From NCBI RefSeq assembly GCF_902506535.1, contig NZ_LR733824.1:774526-838525 (forward strand): a stretch of DNA of 64,000 nucleotides, written 5' to 3'. Below, piece after piece: positions 19,589 to 28,822 of this stretch (within the stretch, counting starts at the first letter, position 1; each line of letters starts with the position of its first letter). Position numbers and translations under genes: made by a program. A model generated the notes under the pieces. The model made no database searches. It was not told the origin of the DNA and saw nothing but the letters and a program-made list of their open reading frames with translations. This DNA is from Pseudomonas sp. 8Z. Lineage in GTDB: Bacteria > Pseudomonadota > Gammaproteobacteria > Pseudomonadales > Pseudomonadaceae.

Positions 19589-20914
19589 TCAGGACGCTGC
19601 TCTAGGGCCTTCGGCCGGCAGCTCGATCCTGTCTATACGACCGACGATGAACGTGAAACCAATCACCGCCAGCAAGGCATTGGCGCCCACATAAAGTAGT
19701 GCACCATCGAATGAGCCGGTCAGGCTGACCAGGTAACCAATGACGATTGGCGTGGTAACGGCAGCCAGGTTACCGAAGGTATTGAACAGCCCGCCGCACA
19801 GGCCGAGTATCTGCCGCGGCGCGGTGTCGGCCACCAGCGTCCAGCCCAGCGAACCCAAACCCTTGCCGAAGAAGGCCAGAGTCATCAGCGCCACCACGGC
19901 GGCATCGCTGTCGACGAAGATGCACAGCACCAGGCTGCTCGACAACAGTAAGCCGAGCACGCTGGGCAACTTGCGCGCCAGCGTCAGCGAATGACCACGG
20001 CGCAGCAAACCGTCGGACAACAGCCCACCCAGCACACCGCCAATGCAGCCACTGATGGCCGGCACCGCAGCGGCGAAACCGGCGCCGACGATACTCATGC
20101 CACGGCCCTGGATCAGGTACACCGGAAACCAGGTCAGAAAGAAATAGGTAATCGCGTTATTGCAGTACTGCCCCAGGTAAATGCCGAGCAGTGTGCGCTG
20201 GGTCAGCAGCAGACGCAGATGACGCCACTGCGGGCCGGTCGCACCCGCGCGCTGATCGAGGTCGACCAGCGCCCCGCCCCGTTCCAGCAACGTCAGCTCC
20301 GGCGCACCGAGCAGCGGATGCTCACGCGGGCTGTGCAGATTCTTCAGCCACAGCAGCGACAACCCCAGTCCCAGACAACCGAGAATGATGAACACGTATT
20401 GCCAGCCGAACATTTGCACCACCGCGCCCATCAGCGGGGCGAACAGTGCAGTGGCGGCATATTGCGCCGAGCTGGCGATGGCCGTAGCGGTAGCCCGCTC
20501 AGCAGAAGGAAACCAGGACGCCGTCACCCGCGCGTTACCGGGAAAACATGGTGCGCCAGCAAAGCCCACCAGCAGGCGCAAGAGAAATATCGTACTCACC
20601 GCCCAGGTGGTCGGCAGCCAGCCGACGAAGCCCTGCAATAGGGTCAACCCTGACCAGAGGAACAGCGCCAGGGTATATACCGGTTTGGTGCCAAAACGGT
20701 CGAACAACCAGCCACCGGGAATCTGCCCGATGACATAGGCCCAGCCGAAAGCCGAAAAGATATAGCCAAGCGTCACGGCATCGATCCCCAGGCCTTCCTG
20801 CAAGGCAGTACCGGCAATCGACAGGCTGGAACGGTCGGCAAAGGTAACCAAGGTCACCAGAAACAGCATCAGCAGGATGCGGTAGCGCACACGACCCGGT
20901 TTGGCATCAGGCAT
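19589..20914 (-). CDS. MFS aldarate transporter (GudP/GarP type)
   Basis: A 441-residue major facilitator of the anion:cation symporter group with about 12 membrane segments. The early motif YRILLMLFLVTLVTFADRSS is typical of the glucarate, galactarate and galactonate permeases, and the loop motif GWLFDRFGTKPV fits. The position between glucarate and galactarate dehydratase genes supports aldarate uptake. The ATG at 20914 is preferred over one 18 codons upstream because the family starts just before RYRILL. No strong ribosome site is seen for either. Confidence 0.87.
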   Translation of the reverse strand: MPDAKPGRVRYRILLMLFLVTLVTFADRSSLSIAGTALQEGLGIDAVTLGYIFSAFGWAYVIGQIPGGWLFDRFGTKPVYTLALFLWSGLTLLQGFVGWLPTTWAVSTIFLLRLLVGFAGAPCFPGNARVTASWFPSAERATATAIASSAQYAATALFAPLMGAVVQMFGWQYVFIILGCLGLGLSLLWLKNLHSPREHPLLGAPELTLLERGGALVDLDQRAGATGPQWRHLRLLLTQRTLLGIYLGQYCNNAITYFFLTWFPVYLIQGRGMSIVGAGFAAAVPAISGCIGGVLGGLLSDGLLRRGHSLTLARKLPSVLGLLLSSSLVLCIFVDSDAAVVALMTLAFFGKGLGSLGWTLVADTAPRQILGLCGGLFNTFGNLAAVTTPIVIGYLVSLTGSFDGALLYVGANALLAVIGFTFIVGRIDRIELPAEGPRAAS

Positions 20915-20971
20915 CGGTAAGGCTCGCGTAGCAAAAGGAAAGGCTGAGCCCGTAGGGTTGGACTGCACACT

Positions 20972-21045
20972 TGTAGGGTGGGCCGGGCGGCGCTCCGCTT
21001 CAGCCCACCGGCTGCATTATTTGTGGGCTAAAGCCCACCCTACAG
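20972..21045. repeat. GGGTGGGC/GCCCACCC hairpin repeat
   Basis: GTAGGGTGGGC (from 20972) pairs with GCCCACCCTAC (to 21045), with the internal pair TTCAGCCCAC/GTGGGCTAAA. It is a palindromic intergenic repeat between the glucarate dehydratase and MFS genes, inside a run of codirectional genes. Confidence 0.8.
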
Positions 21046-21060
21046 GACTGCGGGCCCGAC

Positions 21061-22410
21061 TCAACGCACCAGGCAGGGCTTCTTGTTATTGAAGGTCCAG
21101 TTGGGGATCAAGTACTGCATGGCGACTGCGTCATCGCGCGCACCGAGCCCCTTGGCGCGATACAGCTCGTGCGCCTTGGCCAATGCATCCCAGTCCAGCT
21201 CGACGCCAAGACCTGGCGTTTTCGGCACCTGCACCAGGCCACCCTCGATGCGCAGCGGGTTGCGCGTCAGGTGCTGACCGTCCTGCCAGATCCAGTGCGT
21301 GTCGATAGCGGTGACACGGCCCGGAGCAGCGGCGGCGACGTGGGTGAACATGGCCAGGGAGATGTCGAAGTGGTTATTCGAATGCGAACCCCAGGTCAGG
21401 CCCCAGTCGTTGCACATCTGCGCCACGCGCACGGAACCGGCCATGGTCCAGAAGTGCGGGTCGGCCAGCGGGATGTCCACCGATTGCAGGGAGATGGTGT
21501 GGCCCATCTGCCGCCAGTCGGTGGCGATCATGTTGGTCGCCGTCGGCAGACCGGTAGCACGGCGGAATTCGGCCATCACTTCACGACCGCTGTAGCCGTT
21601 CTCGGCGCCGCACGGGTCTTCGGCATAAGCCAGCACGCCATGCAGGTCGCGGCACAGGGCTATAGCCTGATCCAGCGACCAGCCACCGTTAGGATCGAGC
21701 GTTACACGGGCATCGGGGAAACGCGCAGCCAGGGCACGGATCGCCTCAACCTCGGCTTCACCGTGCAGCACGCCACCTTTGAGTTTGAAGTCATTGAAGC
21801 CGTAGCGCGCGTGCGCCGCTTCGGCCTGGCGCACCACGGTCTCCGGGGTCAGCGCCGTCTGGTTACGCACACGGAACCATTCGTCATCGGCATCGGACTC
21901 GTCGCGGTAACCGAGATCGGTCTTGCCTTTGTCGCCGACGAAGAACAGATAACCGAGCATTTCCACTGCATCGCGCTGCTGGCCTTCACCAAGCAGAGCT
22001 GCGACCGGTACACCGAGGTGCTGGCCGAGCAAATCGAGCAGTGCCGACTCCAGCGCGGTCACGGCGTGAATGGTGATACGCAGGTCGAAAGTCTGCAGGC
22101 CACGGCCACCGGAATCGCGGTCAGCGAAAGCGCGGCGTACTTGGTTGAGCAGTGCGTTGTAGTTGCCGACCGGCTGGCCGACGAGAATCGAGCGGGCGTC
22201 TTCGAGGGTCTGACGAATGCCCTCGCCGCCTGGGACTTCGCCGACACCAACATGGCCAGCGCTGTCTTTGAGAATAAGGATGTTACGAGTGAAATAAGGA
22301 CCATGGGCACCGCTCAGGTTGAGCAGCATGCTGTCCTGGCCGGCGACCGGTACGACTTGCAGCTCAGTGATCAGCGGAGTGCCGACAGAGGCAGGAGTCT
22401 GTGAATTCAT
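21061..22410 (-). CDS. gudD: Glucarate dehydratase, copy 1
   Basis: A 449-residue enolase-superfamily glucarate dehydratase (E. coli GudD has 446). The active site is complete: DFKLK (Lys209, Lys211), Asp239 in TLDPNG, Glu264 in AEDPCG, Asn293 in TNMIATDW, and His343/Asn345 in GSHSNNHFD. It dehydrates D-glucarate (and L-idarate) to 5-keto-4-deoxyglucarate. AGGG precedes the ATG at 22410. It follows kdgD by 286 bases that hold repeat element copy 3. It resembles the copy at 24141, which has extra loop residues. Confidence 0.94.
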   Translation of the reverse strand: MNSQTPASVGTPLITELQVVPVAGQDSMLLNLSGAHGPYFTRNILILKDSAGHVGVGEVPGGEGIRQTLEDARSILVGQPVGNYNALLNQVRRAFADRDSGGRGLQTFDLRITIHAVTALESALLDLLGQHLGVPVAALLGEGQQRDAVEMLGYLFFVGDKGKTDLGYRDESDADDEWFRVRNQTALTPETVVRQAEAAHARYGFNDFKLKGGVLHGEAEVEAIRALAARFPDARVTLDPNGGWSLDQAIALCRDLHGVLAYAEDPCGAENGYSGREVMAEFRRATGLPTATNMIATDWRQMGHTISLQSVDIPLADPHFWTMAGSVRVAQMCNDWGLTWGSHSNNHFDISLAMFTHVAAAAPGRVTAIDTHWIWQDGQHLTRNPLRIEGGLVQVPKTPGLGVELDWDALAKAHELYRAKGLGARDDAVAMQYLIPNWTFNNKKPCLVR

Positions 22411-22449
22411 GAGCGTTACCCTGTTGTTCTTATGGGTTTGACAATTGAT

Positions 22450-22623
22450 TAGGCTCTGTACGAAAAGTGCCTGCGCTCGGTGATGCTTCGTTAAAAACGG
22501 GTTCGGAATGCTCATTTACAGCTCGTAAAGTCGAGCGCGACTCAGACCGTTCCTGACCTGTTTTTGCGGTGCCGCCATCGGTATCGCATGACCTTCGCTC
22601 GACGACTTTTCGTACAAACCCTA
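22450..22623 (+). mobile_element. MITE-like structured element, copy 3
   Basis: A 174-bp element lying between kdgD and gudD on the same transcript path. The outer repeats TAGGCTCTGTACGAAAAGT (22450-22468) and ACTTTTCGTACAAACCCTA (22605-22623) match at 17 of 19 positions. The inner stem at 22493-22508 with 22550-22565 is 16 positions long: 13 Watson-Crick pairs, two G-U pairs and one mismatch. The loop ATGCTCATTTACAGCTCGTAAA is nearly identical to that of copy 2. Confidence 0.8.
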
Positions 22624-22696
22624 GTGCAACCCGCCTAACAAGAGGCGGGACACACTGGCCGCCAACCGCCCGCGGTGCGAGCGGCCAACAGCGGTA

Positions 22697-23608
22697 TTAC
22701 TGAGCGCCTTGCGCTTCGATCAGCTTGGCCAGAGCTTCGTACTCGTCCGGCAGCAGATCGGTCAGCGGGGCACGTACCGGGCCGGCATCGTAACCGACGA
22801 TCTTGGCGCCGGCCTTGACGATGCTCACTGCGTAACCGGCCTTACGGTTACGGATGTCCAGGTACGGCAGGAAGAAATCATCGATCAGCTTGCCAACGGT
22901 GGCGTGATCTTCCGCTGCGATAGCCTTGTAGAACTCCATCGCGGTTTTCGGGATGAAGTTGAACACCGCCGAGGAGTAAACCGGCACGCCCAAGGCCTTG
23001 TAGGCAGCAGCATAGACTTCAGCGGTCGGCAGACCACCGAGGTAGGTGAAGCGATCGCCCAGGCGGCGACGAATCGACACCATCAGCTCGATGTCACCCA
23101 GACCATCTTTGTAACCGATCAGGTTCGGGCAACGCTCAGCCAGTTGCTCCAGCAGGTTGGCGTTGAGGCGGCAGACGTTACGGTTGTAAACCACCACGCC
23201 GATGTTCACCGATTTGCACACCTGCTCGACGTGAGCGGCAACGCCGTCCTGCGAGGCTTCGGTCAGGTAGTGCGGCAGCAGCAGCAGGCCTTTGGCACCC
23301 AGGCGCTCGGCTTCCTGAGCCATCTGAATGGCTACGCGAGTCGGGCCACCGACGCCAGCCAGGATAGGTACGGACTTCTCGCAGGTATCAACAGCAGTTT
23401 TGATGATCTGCGAATACTCGTTGCTGTCGAGCGAAAAGAACTCACCGGTACCACCGGCGGCGAACAGCGCCGACGCACCATACGGCGCCAGCCACTCCAG
23501 GCGGCGCACATAGCCCGCCTGATTGAAATTGCCGGCAGCATCGAAATCGGTCACGGGGAAGGACAGCAGACCGGAAGAGAGGATGGACTTCAGTTCTTGT
23601 GGATTCAT
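22697..23608 (-). CDS. kdgD: 5-dehydro-4-deoxyglucarate dehydratase
   Basis: A 303-residue member of the dihydrodipicolinate synthase superfamily. The Schiff-base lysine is Lys167 in IGYKDGLGD, the catalytic tyrosine Tyr141 is in VVVYNRN, and the carboxylate-binding GGTGEFFSL is at about 52-60. KdgD decarboxylates and dehydrates 5-keto-4-deoxyglucarate to 2-oxoglutarate semialdehyde. This is the shared next step for every aldarate dehydratase in this window. It is the first gene of the minus-strand run; its promoter region, shared with the divergent gudD copy, holds GntR-like sites. Confidence 0.94.
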   Translation of the reverse strand: MNPQELKSILSSGLLSFPVTDFDAAGNFNQAGYVRRLEWLAPYGASALFAAGGTGEFFSLDSNEYSQIIKTAVDTCEKSVPILAGVGGPTRVAIQMAQEAERLGAKGLLLLPHYLTEASQDGVAAHVEQVCKSVNIGVVVYNRNVCRLNANLLEQLAERCPNLIGYKDGLGDIELMVSIRRRLGDRFTYLGGLPTAEVYAAAYKALGVPVYSSAVFNFIPKTAMEFYKAIAAEDHATVGKLIDDFFLPYLDIRNRKAGYAVSIVKAGAKIVGYDAGPVRAPLTDLLPDEYEALAKLIEAQGAQ

Positions 23609-23670
23609 TATGCGAACACCCTGTAGAGCGAGTTGTGAGGAATAACGTCAGCCGAAGCTGTAGAGATACG

Positions 23671-23683
23671 TTATCGTACAACA
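23671..23683. promoter_or_regulatory. Putative GntR-type half palindrome before kdgD
   Basis: TTATCGTACAACA on the plus strand; its complement TGTTGTACGATAA matches the TTGTACGATGACA found upstream of the GntR gene at 39074. It lies 63 bases before the kdgD start, a normal operator or promoter position. Confidence 0.45.
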
Positions 23684-23886
23684 ACAAAAAAAACACCAGT
23701 TTTTGCACTCCCCGTTCGACGAAGTGCATTCAATCGATTTCGGCACACCCTGAGCGCACCTTGTCTTACGCTGAAAATAAGGGCCTTGAAGCGCTTTTAG
23801 CACAACATCCTGGCGAATGGCAGCGCAATCATCCTAGACCAAAACAGCGTTGACAGCCCCCAATCTGACTGGTACTAATTTCGCCA

Positions 23887-23906
23887 TGTCATATGACAAC
23901 CTATGA
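23887..23906. promoter_or_regulatory. Putative operator before gudD2-tctCBA
   Basis: The near-palindrome GTCATATG-ACAA-CCTATGAC differs at only 2 of 20 positions from the site at 32550 before the uronate dehydrogenase operon. Both contain the TTGTCATA core on one strand. It lies about 235 bases before the gudD2 start. Confidence 0.55.
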
Positions 23907-24140
23907 CTTTCAAATAAAAATACAAGCGAGGCTCAGGTCATGTCACCGACCTTCACTGCCATCTGCGGCACTCAGGCCCACCCTGGCTGCGCAATCCGCG
24001 TACACGGCCACAACACCTTTCATGACGGTGTTCCTGCCAACCTCTCCCGAGCCACCAGGTTTTGCTCCGCGCACAACCTATCGAACGCCTGAATCGAATT
24101 TCGCGGCCAAGGTCGCGCCATGCTCGGAGCCACAAGCCAC

Positions 24141-25535
24141 ATGCAACAACACGCAGATAACAGCACACCGCTGATCATCGATATGCAGGTCATTCCGGTT
24201 GCCGGTCATGACAGCATGTTGCTCAACCTGTGCGGCGCCCATGCCCCCTATTTCACCCGCAACCTGGTACTGCTCAAAGATAACGCCGGGCACACCGGCT
24301 GCGGTGAAGTACCAGGCGGCGAAGGTATTCGCCAAGCGCTAGAGCGCTGCCGCGATTTGGTGATCGGCCAGCCTATTGGCCGTTACAACCGCACCCTCAA
24401 CAGCCTGCGCCAAGCCATCTCCGGCCCGGCCAAGGGCCCGCAGACCACTCAGCATCAGGTCACCTCGGAATCCGAAGCACGCGTGCTCAAGCAACCGCAC
24501 GAGATCAACCTGCGCCTGGATAACGTCATCACTGCAGTCGAAGCGGCCTTGCTCGATCTGCTCGGCCAGCATCTGGGCGTACCGGCCTGCGAGCTGCTCG
24601 GCAGTGGTCAGCAGCGCGATCATGTGCCGATGCTCGCCTACCTCTTCTATATCGGCGACCGCCAGCGTACCGACCTGCCCTACCTTGCCGGCCAAGGTTC
24701 GGCGGATGACTGGTACCACCTGCGTCACCAAGCCGCGATGACACCAGAGGCCATCGCCCGCCTGGCTGAAGCGGCAAATGCCCGCTATGGTTTCAACGAT
24801 TTCAAACTAAAGGGCGGCGTGATGCGCGGCGCCGAGGAGATGGACGCGATCCGCGCAATCAAAGCGCGCTTCCCCGACGCCCGCGTCACTCTCGACCCCA
24901 ATGGCGCCTGGTCGCTGGACGAAGCCATCGCCCTGTGCAAAGGCCAAGGCCATGTGCTGGCCTACGCCGAAGACCCCTGCGGCCCGGAAAACGGCTACTC
25001 AGGCCGTGAGGTGATGGCCGAGTTCAAGCGCGCCACCGGTATCCCCACCGCTACCAACATGGTGGCCACCGACTGGCGGCAGATGGGCCACTCGCTGCGC
25101 CTCGAAGCCGTCGACATTCCGCTGGCCGACCCGCACTTCTGGACCATGCAGGGCGCCGTGCGCCTCGGCCAGGTGTGCGAAGAATTCGGCCTGACCTGGG
25201 GCTCGCACTCCAACAATCACTTCGACATTTCCCTGGCCATGTTCACCCATGCCGCCGCCGCCGTACCGGGCCGCGTCACCGCCATCGACACCCACTGGAT
25301 CTGGCAGGAAGGTGAAGAACGCCTGACCCGCGAGCCACTGCAGATCGTTGGTGGCCAGGTGCAGGTGTCCGACAAACCCGGCCTCGGTATCGAGCCGGAC
25401 ATGGAGCGGATCATGGCCGCCCACGAGCTTTACAAGAAGGTCGCCAATGGCGCGCGTGACGACGCCATGGCCATGCAGTACCTGGTTTCGGGTTGGCAGT
25501 ATGACCCGAAACGTCCCAGCCTCGGTCGCGACTGA
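24141..25535 (+). CDS. Glucarate dehydratase, copy 2
   Basis: A 464-residue enolase-superfamily protein that parallels the copy at 21061. Its active site is also complete: DFKLK (Lys222, Lys224), [20 protein letters not shown] and GSHSNNHFD. The difference is an insertion of about 15 residues around [13 protein letters not shown] in the capping domain near residue 100, which could alter specificity. The ATG at 24141 has GGAG upstream. It heads an operon with TctC, TctB and TctA, so it probably acts on the acid this transporter brings in. It may be a glucarate dehydratase or a relative for another aldarate. Confidence 0.88.
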   Translation: MQQHADNSTPLIIDMQVIPVAGHDSMLLNLCGAHAPYFTRNLVLLKDNAGHTGCGEVPGGEGIRQALERCRDLVIGQPIGRYNRTLNSLRQAISGPAKGPQTTQHQVTSESEARVLKQPHEINLRLDNVITAVEAALLDLLGQHLGVPACELLGSGQQRDHVPMLAYLFYIGDRQRTDLPYLAGQGSADDWYHLRHQAAMTPEAIARLAEAANARYGFNDFKLKGGVMRGAEEMDAIRAIKARFPDARVTLDPNGAWSLDEAIALCKGQGHVLAYAEDPCGPENGYSGREVMAEFKRATGIPTATNMVATDWRQMGHSLRLEAVDIPLADPHFWTMQGAVRLGQVCEEFGLTWGSHSNNHFDISLAMFTHAAAAVPGRVTAIDTHWIWQEGEERLTREPLQIVGGQVQVSDKPGLGIEPDMERIMAAHELYKKVANGARDDAMAMQYLVSGWQYDPKRPSLGRD

Positions 25536-25571
25536 CTCACGCGACTTCTATCCCCCACCCGGAGCATTCCA

Positions 25572-26549
25572 ATGAAAAAAACATTCCGCGCTTCTCTCCT
25601 TTCTGCCGTTGTCGGCATCGGTGCCTTGGTCAGCCACGCGGCCTCCTTCGCTGACGAGGTCAACTGGCCGACTCGTCCGATCCAGGTGGTGGTGATCGCC
25701 AACCCCGGCGGTGACACCGACTTCAACGCCCGCATGATGGCCAAATATTTCAACCAGATCACCGGCAAAACCATGGTGGTCACCAACGTCGCAGGTGGCG
25801 GCGGCACTCTGGCAGCCGAGCAGGTCAAGGGCGCAGCACCGGACGGCAACACCATCCTCTTCACTCACCCAGGCCAATTGATCGTCAACGAAGTCGCCGG
25901 GCTGACCCAAGACAGCTATGAAGCCTTCGACGTCGCCTGCTTCGCTGGCGTCGACAAGAGCACCGTGTTCGTCGCCTCCAAACAGGTCGGCGTGAACAAC
26001 ATGAAAGAGCTGATTGAGAAGTCCAAAGCCAATCCGGGCAGCGTCACCTACGGCACCGAGATGGGTAGCTTCTCCCACCTGCAAGGCCTGATGCTGGAGA
26101 AACAGGCTGGCATCAAGCTGAAGATGGTCGATGGCGGCACCGTATCCGACCGCGTGGTTGGCATGCTCGGCGGTCGCCTGGGTATGGGCGCCATCACCTA
26201 TGGCTCGGTACAAGATTATGTTCAGGGCGGGCAGATGGTCGCACTGGGCCAACCCAACGCCGAGCGCAACCCCATGCTTGGCGATGTACCGACCCTCAAG
26301 GAACAAGGCCTGGACATCACCATGGACAAGCCTTACGTGGTCGCCTTCCCGAAAGGTACCGACCCGGCCATCATCAAGAAAATGTCTGACCTGATGAAGC
26401 AGATCACCGAAGTGCCTGAGTACGCCGAGGATCTGAAGAAGTTCAAACAACCGGTTTCTTTCTACGCCACTGAAGATGCCAAGGCCATTCTGGCCAAGAC
26501 CCGCAATGACTTCATGCAGTTCAAGGATGACCTGCGCAAGGCCAAGTAA
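25572..26549 (+). CDS. tctC: Tripartite tricarboxylate transporter substrate-binding protein
   Basis: A 325-residue TctC/Bug-family periplasmic receptor with a Sec signal peptide (KKTFR start, hydrophobic core, cleavage near ASFA-DE at about residue 28). The family loops WPTRPIQVVV and NPGGDTDFNARMMA are present. It presents a carboxylate substrate to TctAB. GGAG precedes the ATG. It starts 36 bases after the gudD2 stop and is followed by a strong hairpin. That suits higher expression of the receptor than of the membrane subunits. The substrate is inferred to be an aldarate. Confidence 0.92.
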   Translation: MKKTFRASLLSAVVGIGALVSHAASFADEVNWPTRPIQVVVIANPGGDTDFNARMMAKYFNQITGKTMVVTNVAGGGGTLAAEQVKGAAPDGNTILFTHPGQLIVNEVAGLTQDSYEAFDVACFAGVDKSTVFVASKQVGVNNMKELIEKSKANPGSVTYGTEMGSFSHLQGLMLEKQAGIKLKMVDGGTVSDRVVGMLGGRLGMGAITYGSVQDYVQGGQMVALGQPNAERNPMLGDVPTLKEQGLDITMDKPYVVAFPKGTDPAIIKKMSDLMKQITEVPEYAEDLKKFKQPVSFYATEDAKAILAKTRNDFMQFKDDLRKAK

Positions 26550-26560
26550 GCCCAAAAGTG

Positions 26561-26589
26561 CTGCCGACCGGCCTGATGCCGGTCGGCAG
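26561..26589 (+). terminator. Intercistronic hairpin between tctC and tctB
   Basis: A perfect 12-bp stem, CTGCCGACCGGC (26561-26572) and GCCGGTCGGCAG (26578-26589), with a 5-base loop and no T run. It is more likely an mRNA-stabilising or partial-termination element, favouring the receptor, than a full terminator. Confidence 0.7.
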
Positions 26590-26615
26590 CGCACCTCAGA
26601 ACATCGAGGCATGCG

Positions 26616-27128
26616 ATGAGCACCCTGAACAAGAAAGAACTGATTACCGGCCTTGCCATGTTGGCCGCTAGCGTTAGCTATATGGTGATGAGCTACCAAC
26701 TGCCCGGACACCAAGGCGTAGACGCCGCAACCGTGCCCGTGCTGCTTTCCGGCCTGCTGCTACTGCTTGGCGTGATGCAACTGTTCAGCGCCTTTGCCAG
26801 CAAGGCTACGGTAAGCGCCGAGCCACCAAGCAAAGAAGCGGATGAGAGCAGTGAGCAAGCGGCACCAGAGATCATTGAACCGAAAACCGTCATCAAGACC
26901 CTGGCTCTGATTCTCGCCTACATGGCCCTGCTCGGCTCGATTGGCTTCCCGATCATGACCGCGCTGTACCTATATCTGCAGTTCATCGTGCTGACGCCGG
27001 TGAAGCAGAAAGTCCGTCACCTGACTTATGCCCTGATCGCCGTGATCAGTTCGGCCGTCATCTTCCTGCTGTTCCGCGAGGCCTTCGACCTGTTGCTGCC
27101 CGCTGGCCTGCTGAACAACTTCCTCTGA
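26616..27128 (+). CDS. tctB: Tripartite tricarboxylate transporter small membrane subunit
   Basis: A 170-residue TctB-family protein with four membrane segments. The first two (about residues 8-26 and 38-58) are separated by a short loop. A hydrophilic acidic linker (about 65-90) and two more segments follow. GAGG precedes the ATG at 26616. It is nine bases from tctA and forms the membrane complex with it. Confidence 0.88.
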   Translation: MSTLNKKELITGLAMLAASVSYMVMSYQLPGHQGVDAATVPVLLSGLLLLLGVMQLFSAFASKATVSAEPPSKEADESSEQAAPEIIEPKTVIKTLALILAYMALLGSIGFPIMTALYLYLQFIVLTPVKQKVRHLTYALIAVISSAVIFLLFREAFDLLLPAGLLNNFL

Positions 27129-27137
27129 GGATCGACC

Positions 27138-28658
27138 ATGCTCGAATTACTGCAGCAAGGCTTCGGTGCCGTCTTCTCCATCCATATCATGCTGCTGATG
27201 GCCGTCGGCGTAGCCGTGGGCATCGTCTTCGGCGCGGTGCCCGGCTTGTCCGCCACCATGGCCGTGGCCCTGTGCCTGCCGCTGACCTTCACCATGGGCC
27301 CACACGCGGGTCTGTCGCTGTTGGTGGCACTGTTCATCGGCGCCACGTCGGGGGGTCTGATCTCCGCCATCCTGTTGAAAATACCGGGTACCCCCTCCTC
27401 CATCGCCACGGTCTTTGACGGTGGCCCAATGATGGAAAAAGGCGAAGGCGTGAAGGCGCTCGGCGTCGGTATCGTGTTTTCCTTCCTCGGCACCATCTTC
27501 AGTATCGCGGCGCTGATGTTCATTGCCCCGCAACTGGCCAAGGTGGCACTGAGCTTCGGCCCGCACGAATACTTTGCCATCGCCATCTTCTCCCTGACCC
27601 TGATCGCCACCCTGTCGGCGGGCTCCATGATCAAGGGGCTGTTCGCCGGCGCGCTGGGTATCGCCGTTTCCACCGTTGGTATCGCCCCGGTCGAAGCCAT
27701 CCGCCGCTTCACCTTCGACTTCAGTGAACTCAACGGCGGCTTCTCCATGCTCACGGTAATGATCGGCATGTTTGCTGTAGCTGAGATCATCAAGGTCGCC
27801 GAAACCGGTCGCCATGCCGTGCAGGGCAAGGCCAAGTCGGTGAGCATGAAGCACATCAAGGGCTTCGGCTTCTCGCTCAAGGAGTTCCGCGAGCAACTGC
27901 CCAACGCTGGCCGCTCCGGCCTGATCGGCCTGGGCATTGGTATTCTTCCGGGTATCGGCGCTGGCACCTCCAACTTAGTGTCCTACATCATCGCCAAGAA
28001 GCGTGCGAAGGATGGCCACACCTACGGCAAGGGCAACATTGGTGGCGTGGTCGCCAGCGAGACTGCCAACAACGCCGGTATCGGGGGCGCCATGCTGCCA
28101 CTGATGACCCTGGGCATCCCCGGTGACACCGTTACCGCGATCTTGCTCGGCGGCTTCCTGATCCACGGCATCCAGCCCGGCCCGCTGCTGTTCATCAGCC
28201 AAGGCCCGCTGGTGTACACCATCTTCGCCGCCCTGATCGTCGCCACCGTCATGATGCTGTTCATGGAGTTCTATGGCCTGCGCCTGTTCATCAAGCTGCT
28301 CGACGTGCCCAAGCACATCCTGTTGCCGATCATCCTGGTGCTGTGCGTGGTCGGCGCCTTCGGCCTGTCCAGCCGCCTGTTCGACGTCTGGTCGATCCTG
28401 CTGTTCGGTCTGCTCGGCTATGGTTTCGTCAAGGCTGGCATGCCAGCGGCGCCGTTCATCATCGGCTTCATCCTCGGGCCGATGGCGGAAACCAACCTGC
28501 GCCGCGGCCTGATGCTGTCGGATGGCAACTTTGCCGATTTCCTCACCAACCCCATCGCCGGCACCTTCCTCGGCCTGGCGCTGGCGTTCGTGCTTTGGCA
28601 GGTGTTCAGCGCGCTGCGTCCCAAACCCAGCGCGATCAACGAAATCCTGCGTACCTGA
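27138..28658 (+). CDS. tctA: Tripartite tricarboxylate transporter large membrane subunit
   Basis: A 506-residue TctA permease with about 11-12 membrane segments. The duplicated family motifs are visible: GAVPGLSATMAVAL near residue 35 and GILPGIGAGTSNLVSY near residue 270. The substrate-path motif KIPGTPSSIATVFDGGPM is near 90. It probably couples uptake to the proton or sodium gradient. It is followed by a strong terminator. Confidence 0.93.
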   Translation: MLELLQQGFGAVFSIHIMLLMAVGVAVGIVFGAVPGLSATMAVALCLPLTFTMGPHAGLSLLVALFIGATSGGLISAILLKIPGTPSSIATVFDGGPMMEKGEGVKALGVGIVFSFLGTIFSIAALMFIAPQLAKVALSFGPHEYFAIAIFSLTLIATLSAGSMIKGLFAGALGIAVSTVGIAPVEAIRRFTFDFSELNGGFSMLTVMIGMFAVAEIIKVAETGRHAVQGKAKSVSMKHIKGFGFSLKEFREQLPNAGRSGLIGLGIGILPGIGAGTSNLVSYIIAKKRAKDGHTYGKGNIGGVVASETANNAGIGGAMLPLMTLGIPGDTVTAILLGGFLIHGIQPGPLLFISQGPLVYTIFAALIVATVMMLFMEFYGLRLFIKLLDVPKHILLPIILVLCVVGAFGLSSRLFDVWSILLFGLLGYGFVKAGMPAAPFIIGFILGPMAETNLRRGLMLSDGNFADFLTNPIAGTFLGLALAFVLWQVFSALRPKPSAINEILRT

Positions 28659-28667
28659 CCCACCTCA

Positions 28668-28699
28668 CCGCCCCCTCTGCTCAGGGGGCGGTTTCTTTT
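28668..28699 (+). terminator. Terminator after tctCBA
   Basis: A 9-bp stem CCGCCCCCT/AGGGGGCGG with a 6-base loop, followed by TTTCTTTT. It lies 10 bases past the tctA stop and is a classical intrinsic terminator. Confidence 0.9.
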
Positions 28700-28789
28700 C
28701 CGTCCCACTATCCCTCAAGCGCTCTAGAACGACGTCTACAGCAGCTTGATGCAGATGATGGACGCCTTCATTGATCCAGGTCTAATCTA

Positions 28790-28807
28790 ATCAATCACTT
28801 GATTGAT
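28790..28807. promoter_or_regulatory. Palindrome before the LysR gene
   Basis: A perfect inverted repeat ATCAATCA-CT-TGATTGAT, 15 bases before the LysR-type start codon. Its place fits an autoregulatory site, but the T-N11-A form typical of LysR operators is only loosely met. Confidence 0.4.
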
Positions 28808-28822
28808 ACCCGGATTGAATCA

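Larger units (their letters stand above)
23609..24140. other. Divergent control region between kdgD and second gudD
   Basis: No gene is supported in these 532 bases. Open frames here lack family resemblance and ribosome sites. The stretch from about 23670 to 23910 is AT-rich compared with flanking genes. It holds the operator-like motifs listed separately, so promoters for both directions are expected here. Confidence 0.6.

Noticed and set aside
22709..23626. A 305-codon plus-strand open frame opposite kdgD
   Set aside because: kdgD has all active-site residues and a ribosome site; the antisense frame has neither.
28799..28822. Upstream TTG start for the LysR gene
   Set aside because: It would place the start within the palindrome. 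The ATG at 28823 fits the family's N-terminus.
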